DNA from: DATMBL01 sp035559295
GTDB lineage: Bacteria > Desulfobacterota > Binatia > UBA9968
Direction of reading: 5' to 3'
Length of the DNA stretch: 11,283 bases
Assembly (NCBI GenBank): GCA_035559295.1
Contig: DATMBL010000258.1
Location: forward strand, 1-11,283
The translations under genes were made by a program, and so were the position numbers. How positions within the stretch are numbered: the first letter of the stretch is position 1; every line of letters begins with the position of its first letter. The notes beneath the pieces are model-generated. The model had not been told where the DNA came from. It was given only the letters and a program-made list of their open reading frames with translations, and ran no database searches. This document shows, piece by piece, positions 1 to 5,858 of the stretch.

Positions 1-467
1 AAGGCTCGACGATCTCGGGTCTCATGGATTCGTTCGCGACGGCGATCTCGATGGCGCTCCAGTACGGGGTGCCGCTCAAGGTCCTGGTCGACAAATTCAG
101 CCATATGCGGTTCGAGCCGTCGGGATTCACAAAGAACCCGGACATCCCGATCGCCAAATCGATCATGGATTACATCTTTCGCTGGCTCGCAACCAAATTC
201 CTCGACCGCGACGCGCAGCAGGAAGTCGGGATCGTGAAAGCGCCCGCCGCACTAAAGGAGGAGCCGACGGACGGCTCGGGCGCGCGAAAACCGATCGCCG
301 CGGCGGCCCAAGCGCCGCGCGGCGGCGCCCCTGTGAGCGCGATCAGCAGCGTGACGAGCGTCTACCAGCAAGACGCGCCGCCGTGCCCAGATTGCGGCGC
401 GATCATGATCCGAAGCGGCGCGTGCTATAAATGCATGAACTGCGGCGCGGTGAGCGGCTGTTCGTGA
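1..467 (+). CDS. nrdJ: Vitamin B12-dependent (class II) ribonucleotide reductase, C-terminal end, 5' truncated
   Basis: This is the last 154 codons of the adenosylcobalamin-dependent enzyme that reduces ribonucleotides to deoxyribonucleotides in the cytoplasm without needing oxygen. The gene enters from outside the window and the first complete codon is at base 3 (GSTISGL, then MDSFATAISM). The Met at 24 is internal, not a start. The segment with VPLKVLVDKFSHMRFEPSGFT, then IPIAKSIMDYIFRWLA, is typical of the end of the catalytic barrel in the NrdJ group. A low-complexity Ala/Pro/Gly linker of about 50 residues follows. The last 27 residues hold six cysteines (CPDC, CYKCMNC, then a C one residue from the end), resembling the zinc-ribbon/redox tail that re-reduces the active site in this family. 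The stop at 465-467 lies inside a strong hairpin. The identification is firm; only the N-terminal extent is unknown. Confidence 0.93.
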   Translation, partial: GSTISGLMDSFATAISMALQYGVPLKVLVDKFSHMRFEPSGFTKNPDIPIAKSIMDYIFRWLATKFLDRDAQQEVGIVKAPAALKEEPTDGSGARKPIAAAAQAPRGGAPVSAISSVTSVYQQDAPPCPDCGAIMIRSGACYKCMNCGAVSGCS

Positions 468-489
468 GAACGGCCGCTACTTCTTTTCC
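453..489 (+). terminator. Probable intrinsic terminator of nrdJ, overlapping two stop codons
   Basis: Bases 453-463 pair with 468-478 in an 11-bp stem containing a single T-G wobble. The four-base loop GTGA (464-467) would be a GNRA tetraloop in RNA. The nrdJ stop codon lies in the loop. The end of the oppositely oriented protease gene (stop codon at 477-479) lies in the 3' arm. On the + strand the stem is followed by ACTTCTTTT, an imperfect T-rich tract, so it suits termination of nrdJ. On the - strand no T tract follows the stem. The pairing is seen directly; termination is inferred. Confidence 0.6.
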
Positions 490-1082
490 AGATGGAGCAG
501 GCCCTTTTCCGTGTCGATATCCATCCGGAAGTTGCTGAGGAAGTTGAGGCCGAGGAGGCCCGCAACGCGGGTGTTCGGAAGCGCATCGTGGATCGCCGCC
601 GTGAGGTTCTTGACTTCGACGCCGCCGACGGCCACCGATTCTAAATCGGCAAGGGGCGCCTGGATGATGCCATTGGCGGTGTGAAAAGGGACCGTGCGGC
701 GGCCAGGGTCGGCTTCGATGCCCAGCTCCCGCGCCATCGCGCTTGAAATCATCGTGTAACTCGCGCCGGTATCGACGATTAGTTTGGCCGAAGCCTTGCC
801 GTTGACTCTGGCGTCGACGATCACGATCGAGCCGTTCTTTTCAAACGGCACCGAGACCTTTGAAGGCGCCGCGGGTTTCGCCGTCTCGGGCTCTCTCGGA
901 GTTTCTTTTCCCCGGATGCGTTTCGCCCCCGGCCGCTGCTTTTCCGGTATGTTATGCAGATTGTCGGTGAAATGAACGACGCCGTTCTGGTCCGTCCAAC
1001 GATAAAACTCAGCCGCTCGAGACGGGCTGGTCGCCGCCAAAACCGAGCATAACACCAGGAGCTCAAACGCCAGGGGCTTCAT
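477..1082 (-). CDS. Exported DUF4124 / retropepsin-like aspartic protease
   Basis: This 201-residue protein has three parts. Residues 1-24 look like a Sec signal peptide (MKP, then a hydrophobic stretch, then SRAA), with cleavage likely just before EFYRW. Residues 25-45 carry FYRWTDQNGVVHFTDN, the hallmark of the DUF4124 domain found in many envelope proteins. After a charged, proline-rich linker (about 50-75), residues 80-200 form a single retropepsin-like (clan AA) domain with the catalytic motif DTGAS at 104-108 and a second conserved stretch, GLLGLNFLSNFRMDI, at 176-190. Such proteins have only one aspartate motif, so the active form would be a homodimer, in the periplasm or on the outside of the cell. 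Substrate and role are unknown. The ATG at 1082 gives a clean signal peptide, but its only purine-rich candidate ribosome site (GGAGG) is more than 20 bases upstream. The gene is convergent with nrdJ and divergent from rpsO, so it is probably transcribed alone. Confidence 0.85.
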   Translation of the reverse strand: MKPLAFELLVLCSVLAATSPSRAAEFYRWTDQNGVVHFTDNLHNIPEKQRPGAKRIRGKETPREPETAKPAAPSKVSVPFEKNGSIVIVDARVNGKASAKLIVDTGASYTMISSAMARELGIEADPGRRTVPFHTANGIIQAPLADLESVAVGGVEVKNLTAAIHDALPNTRVAGLLGLNFLSNFRMDIDTEKGLLHLEKK

Positions 1083-1156
1083 AGGAACGCAATGTTACCA
1101 TATCGCCTCCGGCGCAAAAACCGCTCAACCGGTCGGCGTATGGGGCGCGGGACGGG

Positions 1157-1191
1157 CTGAACTTTACATCCCGGTAGCGGTATGATAGTAA
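1157..1191 (+). promoter_or_regulatory. Candidate sigma70-type promoter for rpsO-pnp
   Basis: In the 149-bp divergent spacer, TATGAT at 1181-1186 matches the -10 consensus at five of six bases, but its partner at 18 bases (CTGAAC, 1157-1162) is poor. An alternative pairing is TTTACA at 1163-1168 (five of six to the -35) with TAGTAA at 1186-1191, spaced 17 bases. Either would start transcription around 1193-1200, giving a short leader to the rpsO start at 1232. This is consensus matching only. Confidence 0.3.
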
Positions 1192-1231
1192 ACACTCAAC
1201 CAAAAAAGGAAAGAGAGAAACAGCGGAGAAC

Positions 1232-1501
1232 ATGGGAGTCGCTCAGGAGCGGAGTCAAGAGATCGTCGAGCAGTTCAGGCTGCACCCGACGGATACCGGC
1301 TCTCCTGAAGTGCAGGTTGCGTTGCTGAGCCAGCGCATCGACTATCTCACGGAGCATTTCAAGACGCACGTCAAGGATCATCACTCCCGCCGTGGTCTCC
1401 TAAAGTTAGTAGGGCAGAGGAGGAGGCTTCTCGATTATCTCAAAAAAAGGGATTTCGAGCGTTACCAGAATCTGATCCAACGACTAGGGATCAGGAAGTA
1501 G
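1232..1501 (+). CDS. rpsO: 30S ribosomal protein S15
   Basis: This 89-residue protein has the normal length for bacterial S15, an early-binding protein of the small-subunit platform that contacts the 16S rRNA central domain and helps form a bridge to the large subunit. The family core is plain: FRLHPTDTGSPEVQVALL near residues 16-33, then the H-x3-H-x2-R-x-LL region (HVKDHHSRRGLLKLVGQRRR) around residues 46-65, and the basic C-terminus ending LGIRK. The ATG at 1232 gives the family N-terminus (MGVAQERSQEIVEQF). It follows a purine-rich stretch (AAAGGAAAGAGAG, 1205-1217) and GGAGAA immediately upstream. It is the first gene of a + strand block with pnp, a pairing seen across many bacteria. No terminator is evident between the two genes. 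Confidence 0.97.
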   Translation: MGVAQERSQEIVEQFRLHPTDTGSPEVQVALLSQRIDYLTEHFKTHVKDHHSRRGLLKLVGQRRRLLDYLKKRDFERYQNLIQRLGIRK

Positions 1502-1542
1502 CGATTCCCTCCCGCAGCGCCCCGTACCGGCCTCCGTTATCG

Positions 1543-1559
1543 CCTCTCCTTTCAGAGGA
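1543..1559 (+). promoter_or_regulatory. Hairpin holding the pnp ribosome binding site
   Basis: In the 64-bp rpsO-pnp spacer, CCTCT (1543-1547) can pair with AGAGG (1554-1558) across a six-base loop (CCTTTC). The 3' arm plus one base, AGAGGA (1554-1559), is the only good Shine-Dalgarno sequence for pnp, six bases before its ATG at 1566. The ribosome site is therefore at least partly closed in a 5-bp stem. In enterobacteria the pnp leader is a known target of PNPase/RNase III autoregulation. Whether this weaker structure works similarly is inference. Confidence 0.4.
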
Positions 1560-1565
1560 CTTTTC

Positions 1566-3698
1566 ATGGCAACGAAAGTTGAACTGGATTTTCACGGCCG
1601 ACCTCTGTCCATCGAGGTCGGCAAGCTGGCGAAACAAGCCGACGGGTCCGCTCTGGTGCGTTACGGCGAGACGGTGGTTCTCGTCACCGCAGTGGCAGCC
1701 AAAGACCTCAAGGCCGAGACCGATTTTTTTCCTCTGACCGTCGATTATCAAGAGAAAACCTTCGCGGCCGGCAGAATTCCCGGGGGGTTCTTCAAGCGCG
1801 AGGGGCGGCCCTCGGAAAAAGAGATTCTGACGTGCCGGCTCATCGACCGCTCGATCCGTCCGTTGTTTTCCGATGGGCTGCGTTGCGAGACCCAGATCAT
1901 TGCAACCGTGCTCTCGGCCGATCGGGAGAATGATCCGGACGTGGTTGCGATGCTCGGAACTTCGGTGGCGCTCCACGTCTCCGATATCCCGTTCAACGGG
2001 CCGATCGCCGGTGTCCGCATCGGCCGCGTCGACGGCGAGTGGCTGATAAATCCGACCCAAAGCCAGTTGCAGGAAAGCGACGTCGATATCTTCTTATCGG
2101 GGAGCCGGGAGGCGATCGTCATGGTCGAGGGCGGGGCGCGCATGGTGCCGGAGGACGAGATCCTCGAGGCGCTCTTCAAAGGACACGAAGCGCTGCAGCC
2201 GCTGCTGGCCGTCCAGGAGGAGATCAGGCGCGAAATCGGCAAGTCGAAGCGCGAGGTCCCGATCGCCGAGCGCGATCGCACGATCGCCCATCGCGTGGAA
2301 GCATTGGCCGGGGAAAGGCTCAACCGCGCGATCGAGATTCCCGAAAAGATCGAGCGCTACAAAAAGATCGCGGAAGTCAAAAGCGAGGTGGTGGCGCAGG
2401 CGGCAGCCGAGTTCCCCGGCAGGGAAAGGGAAATCAAGGCCGCGTTCGACGAGCTGAGACGAACCACGTTTCGCAACATGATCATCCACCAGCAGCGCCG
2501 GATCGACGGCAGGGGTCTCAAGGATGTGCGGCCGATAAGCTGCGAGGTGCAGGTGTTGCCGCGCACCCACGGCTCGGCGCTGTTTACGCGCGGCGAAACC
2601 CAGGCGCTCGTCGTTACCACGCTGGGCACCGCTTCCGACGAGCAGAAGATCGACGCGCTCATCGGCGAACAGTTCAAAAAGTTCATGCTGCACTACAATT
2701 TTCCGCCGTTCAGCGTCGGCGAGGTCAAGTTCCTGCGCGGTCCGAGCCGGCGCGAGATCGGTCACGGGAACCTCGCCGAGCGCGCTCTCCTGCCGGTGCT
2801 TCCGGAGGAGTCCAAGTTTCCCTACACGGTTCGGATCGTCTCCGAAATTCTCGAATCCAACGGCTCGACTTCGATGGCAACCGTGTGCGGCGGATCGTTG
2901 TCGCTGATGGACGCCGGCGTGCCGGTGGTCGCCCCGGTGGCGGGCATTGCCATGGGTCTGATCAAGGAAGGCGAGCACGTCCGGGTGCTTTCGGACATTC
3001 TCGGCGAGGAAGACCACCTCGGCGACATGGACTTCAAGGTCGCGGGCACGCCCGAAGGGGTGACCTCGCTGCAGATGGATATCAAAGTCAGCGGCGTGGA
3101 CCGTGAAGTGATGCGCCAGGCGCTTTACCAGGCGCGTGAAGGCCGCCTGGGGATTCTCAAAATCATGAACGAGACCCTGCCGGCGCCGCGCACCCACATC
3201 TCGGGTCATGCGCCGAGAATCACCACGATCCGAGTGAAACCGGAAAAAATCCGCGAAATCATCGGGCCGGGAGGCAAGGTGATCCGCGGCATCATCGAAG
3301 CCACGGGAGTCAAAATCGACGTCGAAGACGACGGCACCGTAACGATCGCTTCGAGCGACGAGTCGGCATCGCGGCGCGCGATCGAGATGGTCCAGAGAAT
3401 CGCCGCCGAAGCCGAAGTGGGAAAGATCTACAAAGGCACGGTGCGAAAGATCGTGGACTTCGGCGCGTTTGTCGAGATCTTTCCCGGGACCGACGGGCTC
3501 GTTCATATCTCGCAGCTCGCGCCCGAGAGGGTGCGGCGCGTCTCCGACATTCTCAAAGAGGGCGACGAAGTGATGGTAAAGGTCTTGGAAATCGACAAAC
3601 AGGGAAAAATCCGCCTGAGCCGCAAGGAGGCGCTGCGAGAGACCGGCCAGGCTCAAGGGAACGCCGGTTCTGAAGCGGGCTCCGACGATCGTTCCTAG
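1566..3698 (+). CDS. pnp: Polyribonucleotide nucleotidyltransferase (PNPase)
   Basis: PNPase degrades RNA 3' to 5' with phosphate, releasing nucleoside diphosphates, and is a trimeric core of bacterial RNA turnover. At 710 residues it has the full family length and domain order. RNase PH domain 1 covers about 1-145, with AAGRIPGGFFKREGRPSEKE at 68-86. The helical domain covers about 235-310. RNase PH domain 2 covers about 315-540. It contains SNGSTSMATVCGGSLSLMDA at 431-450 and the catalytic block EEDHLGDMDFK, whose D483, D489 and K491 align with the E. coli D486/D492/K494 positions. A KH domain (about 552-612) carries the GPGG loop at 567-570, and an S1 domain covers about 619-690. A short acidic tail ends the protein. 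The ATG at 1566 has AGAGGA upstream. No catalytic residue is missing. It lies downstream of rpsO and 16 bases upstream of the M16 peptidase gene. Confidence 0.98.
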   Translation: MATKVELDFHGRPLSIEVGKLAKQADGSALVRYGETVVLVTAVAAKDLKAETDFFPLTVDYQEKTFAAGRIPGGFFKREGRPSEKEILTCRLIDRSIRPLFSDGLRCETQIIATVLSADRENDPDVVAMLGTSVALHVSDIPFNGPIAGVRIGRVDGEWLINPTQSQLQESDVDIFLSGSREAIVMVEGGARMVPEDEILEALFKGHEALQPLLAVQEEIRREIGKSKREVPIAERDRTIAHRVEALAGERLNRAIEIPEKIERYKKIAEVKSEVVAQAAAEFPGREREIKAAFDELRRTTFRNMIIHQQRRIDGRGLKDVRPISCEVQVLPRTHGSALFTRGETQALVVTTLGTASDEQKIDALIGEQFKKFMLHYNFPPFSVGEVKFLRGPSRREIGHGNLAERALLPVLPEESKFPYTVRIVSEILESNGSTSMATVCGGSLSLMDAGVPVVAPVAGIAMGLIKEGEHVRVLSDILGEEDHLGDMDFKVAGTPEGVTSLQMDIKVSGVDREVMRQALYQAREGRLGILKIMNETLPAPRTHISGHAPRITTIRVKPEKIREIIGPGGKVIRGIIEATGVKIDVEDDGTVTIASSDESASRRAIEMVQRIAAEAEVGKIYKGTVRKIVDFGAFVEIFPGTDGLVHISQLAPERVRRVSDILKEGDEVMVKVLEIDKQGKIRLSRKEALRETGQAQGNAGSEAGSDDRS

Positions 3699-3714
3699 GT
3701 CCAGCCAATCGTTC

Positions 3715-4983
3715 ATGTTCACCAAATCCGTTTTGGACAACGGCATCCGTATCCTGACTCAAGAGATGCCGGATCACCGTTCGGCGAGCGTGGGCATCTG
3801 GGTCGAGAACGGCTCGCGCCACGAAACCGACCAACAGCATGGGATTTCGCATTTCATCGAGCATCTGCTCTTTAAGGGGACCGAGAAACGAACGGCGGCG
3901 GAAATCGCCGAAGCGATAGACGCCGTCGGCGGCGTGCTCAATGCTTTTACCTCGAAAGAGCATACCTGCTATTACGCCAAGGTTCTCGACGACGACGTGC
4001 CGCTGGCGATCGATCTATTGACCGATATCTTTCTCAACTCGGTGTTCGACACCGAGGAGATCGAGCGCGAGAGAACCGTGATCCTTCAGGAAATCTCGCA
4101 GGTGGAAGATACGCCGGATGACTACGTGCATGACCTCTTCAGCCTGAACTTTTTCAAGAACCATCCCCTCGGCCGACCGATCTGCGGCAGAGCGGAGACG
4201 GTTTTAAAGTTCGGCCGTCACGACTTTTTGGATTTCTTCAAGGCGCGCTACCAACCAAGCCGCGTCGTCGTTTCCGCCGCCGGCCGTTTGAAACACGGCG
4301 ATTTAGTCCAGGCAATCGGCGACCGTTTGAGCGGACTCAAACCCGGCAACGGCGGGGCGCCGCCTCCCGAAGGCGACGCGACGCCCGAGATCACAGCCGG
4401 CGTGTTTTGCCATCCCAAGCCGCTCGAACAGGCGCATGTCTGTTTGGGCGTCGCCGGCGTCCACCAGTCGCATCCCCAGCGCTACGCCGCGTACGTGCTG
4501 AATACGCTCCTGGGCGGCGGCATGAGCTCGCGCCTGTTTCAGGAGATCCGTGAAAAGCGTGGGAAGGCTTACTCGGTCTATTCGTTTTTGTCTGCCTACA
4601 AAGACGTGGGTTACCTGGGGATCTACGCAGGGACCAGCGTCGAATCCGTTGCCGAAGTGGTGGAACTCATCGTTGCCGAGTTCAAGAAGCTCGCGTCGGG
4701 AGACGTTACGGACGAGGAGATCCGAAGGACGAAGGGGCAGCTCGTGGGCAATATGATTTTGGGGCTCGAATCGACCGACGCTTGGATGAGTCACAACGCG
4801 CGCAACGAAATCTATTTCGGCCAAGCCGTGACGACCGATGAGATTTCGAGCCGGATTCGAGCGGTATCGCGCGATGAGATTATCGCTTTGGCGCAAGCGC
4901 TGCTTCGACCCGAAGGGATGGCGGTGTCGGTTCTGGGCGACCTCAAAGACGACTTCAAATTGAAACAGCCGTCGCTCGACTAG
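3715..4983 (+). CDS. M16 family zinc metallopeptidase (processing-peptidase type)
   Basis: This 422-residue protein resembles the beta subunit of mitochondrial processing peptidase. The inverted zinc motif HxxEH is intact at H46-F47-I48-E49-H50 (SHFIEHLLFKGT). The third zinc ligand is E126 in ERERTVILQEI, 77 residues after E49, the normal M16 spacing. The C-terminal M16 half contains GGGMSSRLFQEIREKRGKAYSVYS around 267-290, with the conserved Arg and Tyr (R282, Y286) that complete the active-site chamber. It is therefore predicted to be an active peptidase, not a dead partner subunit. No signal peptide is visible, so it is probably cytoplasmic. The physiological substrate of this group is not settled. 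The ATG at 3715 gives the usual start (FTKSVLDNGIRILTQ) but has no good Shine-Dalgarno; translation may depend on coupling with pnp, which ends 16 bases upstream. A pnp-M16-dut neighbourhood recurs in several lineages, as far as I recall. Confidence 0.93.
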   Translation: MFTKSVLDNGIRILTQEMPDHRSASVGIWVENGSRHETDQQHGISHFIEHLLFKGTEKRTAAEIAEAIDAVGGVLNAFTSKEHTCYYAKVLDDDVPLAIDLLTDIFLNSVFDTEEIERERTVILQEISQVEDTPDDYVHDLFSLNFFKNHPLGRPICGRAETVLKFGRHDFLDFFKARYQPSRVVVSAAGRLKHGDLVQAIGDRLSGLKPGNGGAPPPEGDATPEITAGVFCHPKPLEQAHVCLGVAGVHQSHPQRYAAYVLNTLLGGGMSSRLFQEIREKRGKAYSVYSFLSAYKDVGYLGIYAGTSVESVAEVVELIVAEFKKLASGDVTDEEIRRTKGQLVGNMILGLESTDAWMSHNARNEIYFGQAVTTDEISSRIRAVSRDEIIALAQALLRPEGMAVSVLGDLKDDFKLKQPSLD

Positions 4984-5393
4984 GCATATTCGCGGCTGTT
5001 CCGACGCGCCGCGCTCAGGCCGTCAAGGGGCTGGGATACGATGAACCCTTTCGAGCCGGTGGCCATGGGCCTGCGCCTCGAGGCGTCCTTTGAACCGTCG
5101 GGTGCCGGTGGACGGCCGAAGGCGCAATACGTAGGTCTGGCCAAGCGTGACGGAACTCATGGTTGCTCCACGCCCTCGGCCACCGGCCCTCCGGGGTCCA
5201 TCGTCCGATGAGCCTTTGCTCAAACCGTCGTGTCGTTCTTAACCCTCGTCCTTTAGGAAGAGGGTGGGATGAGGGCCATTTTCGAGGGGGACACCAAGGA
5301 TTCGGAAAATAGGCGTTCCAATCGCTTCACTCCGCGCTCTTCGCGTCCTCTGTGGTGAGTGTGTCATTTTGTTGGTTGGGGCGTAACCGCGCT
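4984..5393. other. 410-bp intergenic region with inverted repeats and two doubtful small ORFs
   Basis: I recognise no gene here. A 6-bp stem (CGCGGC 4991-4996 with GCCGCG 5008-5013) follows the M16 stop but lacks a T tract. GCCGGTGGCC (5055-5064) is exactly complementary to GGCCACCGGC (5178-5187), and four further pairs (5067-5070 with 5172-5175) extend the stem. GCCGGTGG recurs in direct orientation at 5104-5111, and AACCGTCG occurs at 5093-5100 and 5223-5230. CGCCTCGAGGCG (5074-5085) is a perfect palindrome. A 56-codon + ORF (5041-5211, starting MNPFEPVAMG, with GGGA four bases upstream) overlaps a 66-codon - ORF (5023-5223). Neither resembles a family I know and both are probably chance. 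Bases 5242-5275 hold a separate palindromic element. The region could be a small RNA, a dut-operon leader or decayed repeat DNA. Confidence 0.5.
5242..5282 (+). repeat. Palindromic element with two competing stems upstream of dut
   Basis: ACCCTC (5242-5247) and TCCT (5249-5252) pair with AGGA (5255-5258) and GAGGGT (5260-5265), giving a hairpin of ten pairs with one G-A mismatch. The same 5' arm (CCCTCGTCCT, 5243-5252) can instead pair along all ten positions, two of them G-T wobbles, with GGGATGAGGG (5266-5275). That second stem is followed by CCATTTT. The element looks like the GC-rich CCCTC/GAGGG palindromes scattered between genes in many environmental bacteria, and could also act as a weak attenuator. 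The pairing is seen; the class and any function are inference. Confidence 0.45.
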
Positions 5394-5846
5394 GTGGACG
5401 AGGTCACGATCCAGATCCGCCGGCTCCGGCCGGAGCAACAGCCCCTGGAGCTCCCCGCTTACATGACTCCCGGCGCTGCGGGCATGGATCTCAGCGCCGC
5501 AATCGAAGCCGACGTCTGCCTTGGACCGCTGGAGCGCGCGTTGATTCCCACCGGGATCGCCATCGCTCTGCCCGACGGCTTCGAGGCGCAAATTCGCCCT
5601 CGAAGCGGTCTCGCGTTCCGGCACGGCCTCACGATGCTCAACAGCCCCGGGACGATCGACTCGGATTATCGCGGTGAGATTCAGATTCTGGCGATCAACC
5701 TGGGTCGAGAGCCGATCACGATTCGCCGCGGCCAGCGGATCGCCCAGATGGTCATTCAGAAAATCGCACGGGCACGCTGGCACGAAGTCGCCGAATTGCC
5801 GCCGAGCGGGCGCCAGGGCGGCGGCTTCGGCCACACCGACAGCTGA
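5394..5846 (+). CDS. dut: dUTP diphosphatase (dUTPase)
   Basis: Trimeric dUTPase hydrolyses dUTP to dUMP and diphosphate, keeping uracil out of DNA and supplying thymidylate synthesis. All five family motifs are present in a 150-residue protein: PGAAGMDLSA (26-35), RPRSGLA (68-74), GTIDSDYRGEI (86-96, with D89 the likely water-activating Asp), RIAQMVIQ (115-122), and the C-terminal flap GRQGGGFGHTDS (139-150). The reading frame stays open back to a GTG at 5352, but the 14 extra codons (VVSVSFCWLGRNRA) come from AT-richer, non-family sequence. GTG 5394 gives a typical N-terminus (MDEVTIQIRRL) and family length, so it is preferred. Only GGGGCG about ten bases upstream could serve as ribosome site. 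The gene begins the tightly spaced run into purB, 12 bases downstream, so dut and the purine genes are probably cotranscribed. Confidence 0.93.
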   Translation: MDEVTIQIRRLRPEQQPLELPAYMTPGAAGMDLSAAIEADVCLGPLERALIPTGIAIALPDGFEAQIRPRSGLAFRHGLTMLNSPGTIDSDYRGEIQILAINLGREPITIRRGQRIAQMVIQKIARARWHEVAELPPSGRQGGGFGHTDS

Positions 5847-5858
5847 ACGGGGCGCAGG

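Noticed and set aside
2039..3106. 355-codon + frame inside pnp
   Set aside because: It is an out-of-frame reading of pnp with extreme Arg/Gly/Asp content and no domain.
2094..3746. 550-codon open frame on the - strand opposite pnp
   Set aside because: It lies wholly antisense to an intact, clearly conserved PNPase. Its composition is rich in Arg, Asp and His with no recognisable motif, as expected for a shadow frame in GC-rich coding DNA.
4991..5013. Possible terminator after the M16 peptidase gene
   Set aside because: A 6-bp GC stem with an 11-base loop exists, but no T-rich tract follows, so an intrinsic terminator is not supported.
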